From positions 208,246,546 to 208,310,545 of the forward strand of contig NC_080670.1 in assembly GCF_030247195.1 (NCBI RefSeq): DNA of 64,000 bases, read 5' to 3'. Position numbers and translations under genes: made by a program. This DNA comes from Topomyia yanbarensis (Eukaryota; Arthropoda; Insecta; Diptera; Culicidae). This document shows, piece after piece, positions 21,608 to 31,910 of the stretch (the first letter of the stretch is position 1; every line of letters begins with the position of its first letter). The notes below the pieces were generated by a model that saw nothing but the letters and a program-made list of their open reading frames with translations, was not told the origin of the DNA and ran no database searches.

Positions 21608-21918
21608 TAACGCCCGCACAACGCTCCTGTGCAGAATTGGGTTTGGAGATGTTTCAAAATTAGACGGCAATTGAATTATTCATTCAATGAATAATGTAAT
21701 TAACGTATTGTTTTGAATCTTAAAGGAGGAAGAAACGAGGACAACCGTACCGACCGTTTCAGTTTAAAGGGGATATAATAAATCGTTGGGAGTGACTTGA
21801 CTAAGAAGCTTAATGCCACTCCTTTGGTCCTTTGGGATAGGACAGAGATATTTACACCTTGCCCTGGCGAATAAGCCTAGGTTAAAGCGCCTTTACTCTC
21901 TAACGCCCGCACAACGCT
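21608..21918. repeat. 18-bp direct repeats bracketing 275 bp
   Basis: TAACGCCCGCACAACGCT occurs exactly at 21608-21625 and 21901-21918. The enclosed segment lacks inverted ends and ORFs. The repeats could be target duplications of a short retroposed sequence or a local duplication. Confidence 0.5.
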
Positions 21919-22009
21919 TTTATTAGGGGAAATATTTGCTTTTGTTTTGTAAGATTCAGTCACGGTTTCCGCCATGTCATTACCAAATCGATTTTCTGTA
22001 CGTAAACTA

Positions 22010-22990
22010 TTTCACAACTGTATGAACTTTATTCCGAAAACCTCATGTTGCTATTCATAGATTTAAGAAGATTAGTTCATAAAATCAAAACATTTTGTAT
22101 ATTTTCTCATGAACTATTTCACGAAACTGAGAATTTTATGCGTGAATCTATTCAATCCTCGTGAACTAATTGATGATTATTATGATGATGATTTAATATT
22201 TTAGTCACAATCCAATATCCGTGCTCGTTAAGATATATTCACGTTTTCGTAAACTGGTTCATGAGTCCTAGTCAGTCTTCTCAAATGAACATCGAACACC
22301 ATGTTCGCTCTAGTTCTGTGCTCATCCTACACCATCATTTCGTGTGCAAACTCGATCGCGCTAATGCGTAACAAAACACGATCACATGTTAGTCAGCACA
22401 ACCGTACATGGGGTACGTACGCGGTGTTCGTACACACAGGTTCTTGATACTAGTTTTCTCTTTCTCTCACCCATCACTAGCATTGACTCATTCTGTTTTG
22501 TGTGTTTAAACCTAAGTTTGCACATCGTTCGCTTGAGTTCGGTGTTCGATGCGAACCTGTACACAAAGGCAAAGCATGTTTGAGGTTGAGCGTGTGCACG
22601 AAATTTTTTTACACGGGTGCAAACTTGTCGATGTTCATGGGAAGATTAGTCCTAGTATAATAGTCACGACTTTCCATTTATGCTCGTGAAGTAATTCCAA
22701 AAATCATCAAATTTTATTCATGTATTCGTGAACTAGTTCATGATTTCTATAACAATAGTCAAATAGTTCACAAAATCATGAAATGTTATTCATGGAACTG
22801 GTTCATGATTCTTAGGACATGATTTACGATCTATTTTGCGTGCTTGTGGTATTTAGAAGATATTCCTAATCTCTTTCAAATTCATTCAACATGGTAATGA
22901 AATTTTCACGTGAACTAGTTCACAAAATTTAGAGTGTTATTCGTGGAATCATTTGTGCTCCATTCAGTTTCTCATGAAATGTCCAGCTGC
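22010..22990. repeat. Degenerate repeat array of GAACTAGTTCA-type words
   Basis: Words such as GTGAACTAGTTCA, GGTTCATGATT and CACGAAA recur on both sides of the MITE at 22273-22648. The period is irregular. An old expanded satellite-like tract is the best reading. Confidence 0.5.
22265..22656. mobile_element. hAT-type MITE, 376 bp, copy 1
   Basis: Element 22273-22648, starting CAGTCTTCTCAAATGAACATCG and ending in an imperfect inverse of it. It is flanked by the exact 8-bp duplication GTCCTAGT (22265-22272 and 22649-22656). An 8-bp duplication and CAG-type terminus are characteristic of hAT. It contains no transposase. Paralogous to 38414-38777. Confidence 0.85.
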
Positions 22991-23030
22991 TAGCGACCAG
23001 TAATAGGTACGAGTAGTAGATAGACGAAAA

Positions 23031-23094
23031 CTATTGTGAATCTGTCCTATTCGATATCCGATTGCTATTGTGAATCTGTCCTATTCGATATCCG
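23031..23094 (+). repeat. Tandem duplication, 34-bp period
   Basis: A 30-bp unit beginning CTATTGTGAATCTGTCC is repeated exactly at 23031-23060 and 23065-23094, separated by ATTG. A recent slippage duplication. Confidence 0.85.
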
Positions 23095-23169
23095 CTCCTT
23101 TGTTGGTGGTGCTGGTTGTCGGCTTGGAGATACTGGGCGTAGTCGTTATTGAGTGAATATTTGTTCCTC

Positions 23170-24060
23170 TTAGATCCGTATATGTTTGGTTTTCAGCCGT
23201 TTGTGGCTTAGCACAAGATGATTGTGTACTGTTTTTGATTTTGAAAGCTGCTTCTGCTCAAGGTTTTCCGTGTTGTAGTGTTTCATTACAGAATTGGCAC
23301 GTAGGAATCTGTCCTGTGTGCATGGCCAGCGTTCTCTGATTAAAGTCCAATTTTCGGTTGATCTGCATATTATGGTCACGTATGAAGGGATTGGTTTGAC
23401 CGGAAGCATTCTCACCACATTATAAGTTCCTCCAAGTATCAGCTGTGACGGAATTCAGTTCTTCCTTATTCCCACAGTCACCAATAGGGCCCGGATTTTG
23501 GCATGTATTTTTAATCACGATGTCAGGGGTGCACGGCGATAAGTCATGTAAGTGAACTTCTGTAGAGTCGTTGTCAATATATACGGGGATGCTAATTTTA
23601 ACGTTGCCGCATTCAGCGATATGCTGCATATTGCTACGTGAAACGAATGACTCCGCTTGGGTAATGTCCTTAAACATAATTAGCACTTGATGTGGAAAAT
23701 GATGCTGGTACAGGGTCTGCCAGATTGACCTTCATCTGCACTTTTAATAATCGGTCCACTTTCCGAATAGCTTCCTACGGGACATTTTGAAAAGTCAATA
23801 GCAACACAGTTAGTTCGCAGTGGGGCTTGCTTTTGCTGTGTGTCGATACTCATCACTATTTCACACGGTAGGTAGAGGTAACATGTTTGTGCACTGAATA
23901 AAGAACAAGCGATTGGTAAATTGATTGCTTGCCTCACTGATGCCTATTGCGGAGCGACTTTTTGTGCTTCTGCTCTGTGCGAGTTGGGAGGTAAAACTGA
24001 GTAATGTTTCTATTTTAGTGTATTTCTCCATACTGAAACTCACAATTTTCGTGCCGAAGC
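23170..24060 (-). pseudogene. Decayed non-LTR retrotransposon ORF1 (gag-like)
   Basis: Reading the minus strand from ~23850 gives MSIDTQQK, then in the next frame MFKDITQAESFVSRSNMQH and KISIPVYIDNDSTEVHLHDL, an RRM-like fold. It continues with KPIPSYVTI and, in a further frame, GQIPTCQFCNETLQHGKP, a zinc-knuckle-like motif. This order is known from ORF1 proteins of mosquito non-LTR elements. At least three frameshifts break it. It is in the wrong order to pair with the RT at 25.4-25.9 kb, so they are separate insertions. Confidence 0.6.
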
Positions 24061-24467
24061 GGCAAAGACTGTAGAGTGGCTTATAGTCCTGCTTTTGAAC
24101 CCATCTCTTTTACGGGATTTCGCCATTCCTCTGGTAGCATTGAATATTGGCTGCTCTTCAGGAGACACTTATTCTCGTCGTTTGAAGGTATATCCGACTG
24201 CTTGCGGCGCTTCTTTCACATGTCGCATCTGCTTCTTTGCTGGGACGATCACGTCCCATATTCTTTTCTTTAGCGATTTGAATCAAACCCGCTAGCATGC
24301 TTGAAATTAACGGTATTTTCACGAAATGTCGGAAATCGGCAGTTTCCTCGAGAACAAAGGAAACACCCACCGAAGTTCGATGAGTAATGAGCCAAAATTA
24401 GACACTAGACTTTAATGCGATAATCGTGTGTTCTTCCTGGGACGTCATCATCGGGTTTGTGTATTGG

Positions 24468-24520
24468 GTAGCAGTCCCAAGGGTTGTAGGTTCGAATCCT
24501 GTCACTGGGTGAATTTTTTT
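24468..24520 (+). repeat. tRNA-like (SINE-type) fragment
   Basis: Contains GGTTCGAATCC, a perfect Pol III B box, within CAGTCCCAAGGGTTGTAGGTTCGAATCCTG... and then GGGTGAATTTTTTTA. The complement of 41043-41095 carries the same text. No A box at proper distance and no cloverleaf can be drawn. I call it a tRNA-derived dispersed repeat rather than a tRNA gene. Confidence 0.5.
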
Positions 24521-24795
24521 ACATAATTACTTTCGTTTAACTCATAATTTCGATCTGTTTTTCATGTTGGATACCACTAAAAAGTTTGAAATGCAGTATT
24601 GGCACTTACGTCAAAACCCATTTGGACAATTTGGAAACCAGCATGTTCCAGTTGCTCCAGAAGGTCAAAACTCTTAAGAAAAGAGACAGTGTTTACGTTA
24701 GGAGTACTAGTAATAGGATGTAATGTGAATCAAGCATCGAATTTACCCGTTATTACCAAAAATGAAAAATTTCGACCCATAGTACAGGAGTAGTG

Positions 24796-25175
24796 AGATG
24801 GAAACCTTATTCCGTGGCATAAGATGACTAATCGTCAGTGTGGATGACTTGCCGGTACATGGCGATACTGTACAGGCTCCTGATTAATCTTTGGCCGAAG
24901 TCATGAAGCGTATGGCGGAGGTGAACATGAAAGTTAATGTATAAAAGTCACTCTATGGAGTGAAATAAGTCGCATTTTGGAAAATGTCATTCGGATGATA
25001 AAATTGCAGCTATACGCGATTTACAGACACCAATGTCGATTTCTGAAAAGGATTACGCTTATTAGGTTTAAGAACTTTTTTGAGCAGGCTCATCCCAAAT
25101 TTAGCAGATTGGACTTGCCACATAATTGGTGTAATTACTAAAGGTTGCTGCTTGAGTGAAACAATAAACATAACA
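24796..25175 (+). pseudogene. Ty3/gypsy-type pol fragment (RT end), decayed
   Basis: Plus-strand frames give METLFRGI, SVDDLPVHGDT (the RT catalytic box, VDD here), VMKRMAEVNMKVNV and SHYGV, then, after stops and a shift, FLSRLIPNLADWT. This is the C-terminal half of a Ty3/gypsy reverse transcriptase with its connection region. No LTRs, protease or integrase are visible. Several stops and shifts make it a fossil. Confidence 0.65.
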
Positions 25176-25419
25176 AATAAGCTAAATAAGTTCATAAAAA
25201 AATTTCAGTTTATTTCCTTCTTTCGCCCGAGTCAATGGCACAAACGAGCAAAGTAAATGACAACTAGCAAGTCATGAGTAAAAATTTACGAAATAGTGCT
25301 GCTCAGAACGACATACCGCGGTCGTTGAGTTCAAATTTTGTTCTATACAGCTGTTTCTTCGTGAAGTGAAAATGGAGCTTAGGCTTACGGAAGTAGCTTA
25401 TCTTAGATATCATCACTTG

Positions 25420-25890
25420 CGTCACGCTGTACTGATATCATTAAACATGTTTCGGTAATCATTTCGGTGCAGAGAAAAGCCCGAAGGAACTGAGATACAA
25501 ACGCTCTCGCTCTCCAGCAGACATAAGGACAACAACGGAGCATTTCGAGACGTTCGATACCATCCTATTAATGTTACGCCGGGTATCCAACTGGTCTTTG
25601 GGATACTGGATAGGATGAAATAAATTAAAATCATCGGCGAATGATAGCTAAAAGCAATACGATGAAAATTTCAAATCGTTACATTAAAGCAGAAATATAA
25701 TAGGTCCAAGATGACTACCCTGTGGAACTTCTGAAACCATGGCAAAAGGACAAGTTACACAGTCTTCTCCGTCATATCCCATCCAGTTAAATACCACTAA
25801 AGACAATCCAGGAAAAACACTGAATCCAAGCTTGTTGAGTTTGGCAACAGTTATCTGGTGGTTGATCTTGTTAAAAGTAGACGACAATTC
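25420..25890 (-). mobile_element. Decayed Jockey/CR1-like LINE RT fragment, minus strand
   Basis: The minus strand reads STFNKINHQITVAKLNKLG (motif A block), EVPQGSHLGPIIFLL (motif B) and DDFNLFHPIQ (around motif C), partly in different frames. Only ~470 bp remain. Confidence 0.7.
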
Positions 25891-26289
25891 ATTGTATATA
25901 CAGCTTCTTTTACTGTGCTTTGTTATTCGTTTCTAGTGTAAATCCGTCGTCAATATTATTAACTTCGTCGCCGATGTTGCTTACAGTTGTTTTTGAGGTA
26001 CTGGATGCTGCATTTGCGATTGTCATAATGGTCTGAGCAGCTGCCAAAAAATTTGGCAACCGTTTGTGGTTCAGGTACTGGTACTGAAAATTCTGCCTTG
26101 GGTTGGTTTGCCGTGGTACAATATTTCGCCTTTTTCGGATAATATCAGCATTAAATAAGGCTTCGCTTTAATGCTTGTTTTGATTGAGTATAACGTTCTA
26201 TTTAACTGGTTTCATTTCAAATCATAGTATGATTGATTCACTGATCACGACAATCATCATAGTTATTTTTTTATTCCCTATGCTGTAAT

Positions 26290-27900
26290 CTGAAATTGGA
26301 TTCTCTTTTCTAGTTCCTAGGATGCTGAAACCCAATGATTTTTAAATTTAGATAATAGCATCTGAGATTCTGGGACTGCGGATTTAGGATTCTGGATTCC
26401 GAACTCTTTTTTATCTTCAATTGCTTGGTGCTTAATGCCCAATTGTGTATTCTGAAATCAGCATTCATTATTGTAGAGTTGGGAATCTAAATTCTGAATC
26501 CATTGGGTCTACGATTTCGAAGTTTTGTTGTCTAAAATTTAAAATTTGGAATTAGAATCGTTGGACTCCGCGAATTTTAATTACGAATTCTGGTTCAATC
26601 CAGAGTTTCTAAATTTTGGCATCGGGTTTCTCCATTCGAGATTCTGCGGTTCTGGGACATCAGCATTCTTAATTCTTGAACTCTGAAAATTGATTTCCGA
26701 CACTCTGTGAATTTGGGATTCAAGATTCTGAATTCTAGATCCATTGGATCTTTTATTTTAATACTCATATTTTGAGATTCAGGGACTCTGAGTTTCCGGA
26801 TTCCGGATCAGAGACTCAGGACTGTATGTCTCTTGATTTCTCTATTCTGACATTCAATTAATTCTAGATTTTGGATTATCGATTCTTATTTCTGGGCTCG
26901 AGGCAGGGATTCTGAATTATTCGTCAATTGAATTCTGTTACTTTAAGGCTTTGGCTTTCAAGGTTTTGTATTCGTGATTTGGGATTCTGTGATTCTGGTA
27001 CACAAGGCGGACACTAGATTCAGAAATTATTATAATAAAATCTTCTCTGATTCTGATTCTAGGAATGTGAATCTGGAGTCAGTATTCCAAATTTTTCGAT
27101 AGTTTAGTTCTGAGCCTTTCGATTTCGAGCTTTGAATTTAAAAAATCTCGACTAGGAAATCTTCAATTTTTAATTTCGAGAACTTCAAATCTCTGAGAAT
27201 CACGAATTTTAATTCTTTTCTGGATTTTGCGAGTCTGGCTTTAAATGGTTTTGATTCTGAATTTTTAAGTCTAGTTTTAATTCTTGAATTCCTGATTTTC
27301 CTGAATTTTTTGAATCGGGATTCCGTGTTCTTGTATTCTTCGAAAATTGAATTCCGGAACTCTACGATTCTTGTGGACGTTATTTTCTGAAAACAGGATT
27401 CGTAGACTCTTGGACTTCTAAAGAACTCTTCACTTCTGCTCAACAATTTGATTCTGAATTCTATATCTGAATCTTGAATTGAAGAACATAATAACCTCTT
27501 GTAATCTGGATTTTTAATTTGGATGTTAGATCCCAGATTGTTGATTTGTGGTTTCTGAGATTCCGAGAATTCCGGTTTCTTCGTTTTGATTGTTGGAATC
27601 TTGATTCAAATTCTCGAAATTCAGTTTTTGATTAAATGTACTCTGTAGCTCTAAGATCCTTGATTCCGAACTCTGGAATATTCTACTTTTGTAGTTTAAG
27701 ATTGTTAGTTCTTGATTTTGGATTTGGAATTCTGCTCTCTGAAGTCTGTAAAGTGGATTTTGCATTCTGATACTCTAGGACATCAGGATTCTGTGCTTCC
27801 AATTTATGGATTCTAAGACTCTGAAGTTTTTGGTTGCAAATTGTCGAATCCAAATCTTGGATCTCTTATGTTTTGAAATTTACAGGCTTTCCTAATTTCG
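26290..27900. repeat. 1.6-kb tract of degenerate ATTCTG words
   Basis: The stretch is packed with GGATTCTGAATT, GATTCTGG, TTGGGATTC and similar words without a fixed period. Transcribed on the minus strand it stays open for up to 100 codons because of the word composition, giving Ser/Arg/Lys/Phe-rich peptides. These are not credible proteins. It is a diffuse, highly diverged minisatellite. Confidence 0.65.
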
Positions 27901-27959
27901 ATTATGGGATTTTTATTTTTGTATTACTATTTGTATAACTATTTAAGTAGTACCCCAGC

Positions 27960-28690
27960 TGTACCACAACCATGGCCATACCAGGAAAACTACCATTATC
28001 ATTTTCCTAATTCTGACATAACACACAGAATTTAACGTTTCTCGGTCGTTGTGTGTGTTCGTCAGGGCCACATATTGCTTTGGAGCTCATAATAGTGTTT
28101 TGCTTGTCCCATGTGGCATTCCAATAAGAAATACTCACAATTTATAAAAACTTTCTCACCAAGATTTGACAAAAACAGCAAAGAAAATACGAAACAATGC
28201 AAAGTCATTATCTATGCACCAAACCGTACGATTTTCACCCAGAAAATCAGCATGAGCTTCAGTTTTTCGACTGTCATTGCCTGAACTTTTCAACCCGTTC
28301 CATCTCGCCCAATAACCCCCAAAACAAAAGCAGGGAAAAAGCCAACCAACTTCCCGTTCCAGGTTGAAAGTTTTCGATTACCATCGGGTGTCTCCCGGAA
28401 AAGCATATCGTTTCCAGCTGGAAGGCACGGCCAGAGTAAATATTCCTCCTATTCACCCCTATCGCATCCGGTAAGAGCTGAACATTTCCCTAAACCCCGC
28501 ATAACCGATTGTGTTCGAGTCATCCGGGCTGACAGTCATCAGCACAATGAAAAGGACCCTTTTTCTCGCTTGAACAACAACAACATCGGCAATAAGTGGG
28601 AGTCCAATAACAATTCGCACGAGAACAAGACAAATAAGTGAAACGAGTATCGCATTTTTCCTGTCCCCTCCAGTCGCATCGGCACCGTTT
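27960..28690. other. No gene seen
   Basis: Less repetitive sequence between the ATTCTG tract and the GC-richer block. Short open frames at 28274-28456 and 28459-28701 (minus) have no recognisable features. Confidence 0.3.
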
Positions 28691-28719
28691 TCCCCTAACA
28701 TTCCACGTTTCTGCAGCGC

Positions 28720-29279
28720 AGTGGCGTAAAGTGTATTAGTAGTGTTACGGGCTCAGTCTCTTCTCCGCGGTCTTGCTGCTGGCCGGGGGGTCCTCATGAA
28801 TAGCAAGTGAAAGAAGTGATGCTTATCTAAATATCCATTTTCACGCGCGACGACGACGAGGACAAACCGGGGTACGGAATGGAAAGTGACTACGGAAAAA
28901 CACTAGCTCATCCTAGCTGGCTGTTGTTGTTGGTGTTGTGCTTGTTGTCGTCGTTATTGCTGCCATCTCCAGTCGTGTAGTGTAAAGTGCTAAAAGTTGC
29001 CTGCGTTGCCTACGCCGCGTTGGGCTGTTGATAAGCTGGCAAGTGTGCAAAATGATAACGATGTCGTTGGTGAGCAGGCAATATTCACAGTTTTGTCTAA
29101 TTTAAACGTGACAACCGCGCGACACCCGGTGGAGGTTCCGCTGCTTGCTGCGTGTGAACAGTTTTGGCGGTGAAAACGGATCTGCTTGACAAGATTGGAG
29201 CGTAAAACATATTCATTCGTTTGCTGCTGGAAGAAACGGAATTCGTGGAAAAAACGACGGAACGTGATAAAAGGAAGAG
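28720..29279 (+). other. Possible untranslated first exon of a host gene
   Basis: A GC-richer block begins near 28700 and contains CTCAGTCT near 28752 (initiator-like). It ends in GAAGAG|GTAAGA at 29279/29280, a near-consensus 5' splice donor. No long open frame starts inside, so it would be 5' UTR. If real, the LINE at 29894 sits ~600 bp inside the first intron in sense orientation. Evidence is composition plus splice signal only. Confidence 0.3.
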
Positions 29280-29699
29280 GTAAGATTGTATGAATGGGTA
29301 CTTGTAAGCGCTTTGAGGTTAGGTAGCTGGTTTTGTTGTATTTGTCAGAATTCGTTAGTGGGGCAATCGCGTCGTCCCTAACCATAGTTCGTTAATCCAA
29401 GATTAAAAATGTTTGAAGGATGATGATGATCGACTTTTTCAATTATTTGAATCACTGCAAGAGGTAATAACAATATTATCTTCTGTAACCACACAACGAA
29501 TTTTAATTTTTCATTGCCAAAAAAGTTAACACGAGGGAAAGCTGCAACTCGCCTGAATGACGTTTTTCCACGCCTACTACTCAGTTGTTTAAGCAGTAAC
29601 ACTCAGTTTTCAGGATTCAAACTGATTTTATACCGTAGCTTTGCTTATAGTAGCAATTCCCAAATCTGACAAAGGGAAATGTACCTGAGCAAATTCTCG

Positions 29700-29778
29700 A
29701 TTCAATGTTAACATTATCTCACATTTTGAGATTTTGTTACTTAGTCCGCTTTTACTTAACCCCGACTAACTCGAACGT
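29700..29778. repeat. One arm of the 45117-type MITE
   Basis: ACATTATCTCACATTTTGAG...ACTTAGTCCGC...CCCGACTAA matches the right end of the element at 45117-45375 with substitutions. A solo decayed end. Confidence 0.4.
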
Positions 29779-29893
29779 AAAATTAACTTTCTACTAGTAC
29801 AGAGAAGCAAAAAAATGAAAGAAAAAAGGTTGCTAGGATATCTACTAATATCTAATACCGATAACAATGCGTTTCCATCACTACTCACATCAG

Positions 29894-30596
29894 TCATAAC
29901 AGTTTTTGCAACCGGCCGAGACGGTTGTGCCTCCAGGTGGAAGGTTTTGTTCTCGAGAGAGTGACGGAGTGCGAGACGCTGTATGCGTTTTTGTGGGAGA
30001 GAGAGAGAGACCAGTTTGTTAAGTGTGAGTCGACAGTTGATACGTCGGAGGCGTGGTCAACGGCATCCTCGGTGTTTTGACAGCAAACCGCGGGTAAACG
30101 AATTTGCCTACCGCGGAGGCAGAAATCGACAGTGATCGTGCCTGTACACACAGAAAAAATATATTGTATTGGTGTCGTCGGGCAATTCTAATCGACGAGA
30201 GGGGAAGCGTCACAGGTAGACCCATTTGCTCTATTCGTCTACCGCAGAAGAGGTACGACGAATAAGGAAAACAAGTGGCACCGAAAAGTGCCGCATCGAC
30301 AGTGGGATTTTCGCAGCAAGCCACAGGTAGCCACATTTGTTTACCGCGGCGGTGGAAACGGAGAGAGCGCGCTTGTGGTGGTGATACCGACGAGCAGCTT
30401 AACCGGAGAGAGTTTTGAAGTGTTGCAGGTAGGCATATTTCTCTACTGAAGAAGCAACGCGTCGAAGAAGGACAGCAAGTGTCACATTGCCAAACAACGG
30501 GCACCGAGTTTACAACATAACACATGAGGTGTGTTCTACAGGTATAACAGGTATATTTTTCATTCCTTTTTGTGATAGTTTTTCTTGCTAGGTAAA
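29894..30596 (+). promoter_or_regulatory. 5' UTR/internal promoter of LINE copy 2 with degenerate tandem units
   Basis: Four related units lie at about 30093, 30214, 30324 and 30427. Each begins GGTAAAC, AGGTAGAC, AGGTAGCC or AGGTAGGC, followed by ATTTG/ATTTC and CTACCGC/CTACTG. Spacing is ~121, 110 and 103 bp. Three contain CAGGTAG exactly (30213-30219, 30324-30330, 30426-30432). Further CAGGTAT words are at 30539 and 30548. A pyrimidine tract with TTGCTAG lies directly before the ORF1 ATG. LINEs carry internal promoters in this region; the units may be transcription-factor sites, or CAG|GT splice donors with the final TAG as acceptor. Confidence 0.6.
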
Positions 30597-31910
30597 ATGG
30601 ATGAAGAGATGGGAGAACGAGTAACAGACCCTCCCCCTAAGCCTTATGCTGAAAATGTAAATCCGACTAGAATTAAAATTTACCCAGAGTCGTCAACGGG
30701 ACCATGGATTGTATTTATTAGGCGTAAAGTAAAGGCGCTAAATATTATTCAAATTTCTAAAGATTTGACTTCGCGATTCTCGGATGTAAAAGAGATCGTC
30801 AAAGTCAATAAAGATAAAATACGCATTGTCGTTGGTAGTCTCAAACAAGCCAATGCAATTGCTTCTTGCGAGCTTTTTACGCGTGAGTATAGAGCGTATA
30901 TTCCTTCAAAGGAAATTGAAATTGATGGGGTCATCACAGAATCGAGTTTGACTGTTGATGACATAATTAAGCATGGGGTTGGTCGTTTCAAAGACACCAT
31001 ACTTAAAGACGTAAAAATACTTGAATGCAAGCAATTGCATTCAGTATCACACGAAGGAGATAAAAAAGTTTATCGACTGTCTGACTCATTTCGAGTGACT
31101 TTCGCTGGGTCTGCGCTGCCCAACTATGTCATTATCGATAAGATTCGTCTCCCTGTTCGCCTTTTTATCCCTCGTGTAATGAATTGCCTTAATTGCAAAC
31201 AGCTTGGCCACACAGCCACTTACTGTTCCAATAAGGCACGGTGTGGCAAATGTGGGGGTTCTCATCAAGAGGATACATGCAATGAAAATTCAGAAAAATG
31301 TTTAATGTGCGGAGAAAACTCACATGAGCTCCCTGCATGCCCCATTTATAAATTGCGTGAGGATAAAATTAAACGATCCTTGAAGGAGAGGTCTAAGCGC
31401 TCCTATGCAGAAATGTTGAAAAATGCTACCCCTAAACCCATCTTCTTAGAAAACACTTACACATCTCTATTTTCGGAACAGTCTGACTCTGACGGAGCGT
31501 GCGAAGGTACATCATTTGTTTTACCCGGAAATTCCAGAAAAAGAAAACAGTCTTCTTTTCCCAAGCTGCCAAGAAAGGGCCTTAAAATTTCTCCACCAAT
31601 AGATAAACTGCGCCCAAAACCGAAAAATTCCGATTCAAAACCGAAATCAATTCCGCCCGGTTTTGGGAACGTACAATCCAAACAGAACACCCTTACTGGA
31701 AATAATAAAATTTCGACTTCCTCTGAGCCTCAGCCGGGGGTAGGATTATTGAAATTTTCTGAAATTGTTGATTGGATTTTTAAAGCATTCAATATTTCTG
31801 AACCACTAAAGAGTATACTTTCAGCTTTCCTCCCAACAATTAGAACATTTTTAGAGCAGCTGATTGCTCAATGGCCCATCCTTGCAGCGATTGTATCTTT
31901 CAATGGGTAA
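30597..31910 (+). CDS. I-like LINE copy 2 ORF1 (gag-like protein)
   Basis: 437 aa from the ATG at 30597; a TTG twelve bases upstream is in frame but is not a likely start. An RRM-like N-terminal half (STGPWIVFIRRKVKALNI; SLTVDDIIKHGVGRFKD; DSFRVTFAGSALPNYV) leads to three zinc knuckles at about residues 197-248: CLNCKQLGHTATYC, CGKCGGSHQEDTC and CLMCGENSHELPAC. Then comes a basic, proline-rich linker (RKRKQSSFPKLPRKG) and a conserved hydrophobic tail (LKFSEIVDWIFKAFNI, LSAFLPTIRTFLEQL). Expected to form the RNP with element RNA. Stop TAA at 31908 overlaps the ORF2 ATG. Confidence 0.92.
   Translation: MDEEMGERVTDPPPKPYAENVNPTRIKIYPESSTGPWIVFIRRKVKALNIIQISKDLTSRFSDVKEIVKVNKDKIRIVVGSLKQANAIASCELFTREYRAYIPSKEIEIDGVITESSLTVDDIIKHGVGRFKDTILKDVKILECKQLHSVSHEGDKKVYRLSDSFRVTFAGSALPNYVIIDKIRLPVRLFIPRVMNCLNCKQLGHTATYCSNKARCGKCGGSHQEDTCNENSEKCLMCGENSHELPACPIYKLREDKIKRSLKERSKRSYAEMLKNATPKPIFLENTYTSLFSEQSDSDGACEGTSFVLPGNSRKRKQSSFPKLPRKGLKISPPIDKLRPKPKNSDSKPKSIPPGFGNVQSKQNTLTGNNKISTSSEPQPGVGLLKFSEIVDWIFKAFNISEPLKSILSAFLPTIRTFLEQLIAQWPILAAIVSFNG

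Noticed and set aside
22300..22600. Pair of opposed open frames within the hAT MITE
   Set aside because: The element has inverted, repetitive interior and no transposase motif; frames are incidental.
24796..25175. Intact gypsy-type retroelement
   Set aside because: Only a broken RT fragment is present; no LTR, integrase or envelope was seen.
27138..27765. Two minus-strand frames of 79 and 102 codons
   Set aside because: Composition follows the ATTCTG repeat words; no protein-like features.
30019..30525. 168-codon minus-strand frame opposite the LINE leader
   Set aside because: Lies antisense to the 5' UTR repeats, whose unit structure keeps a frame open by chance.
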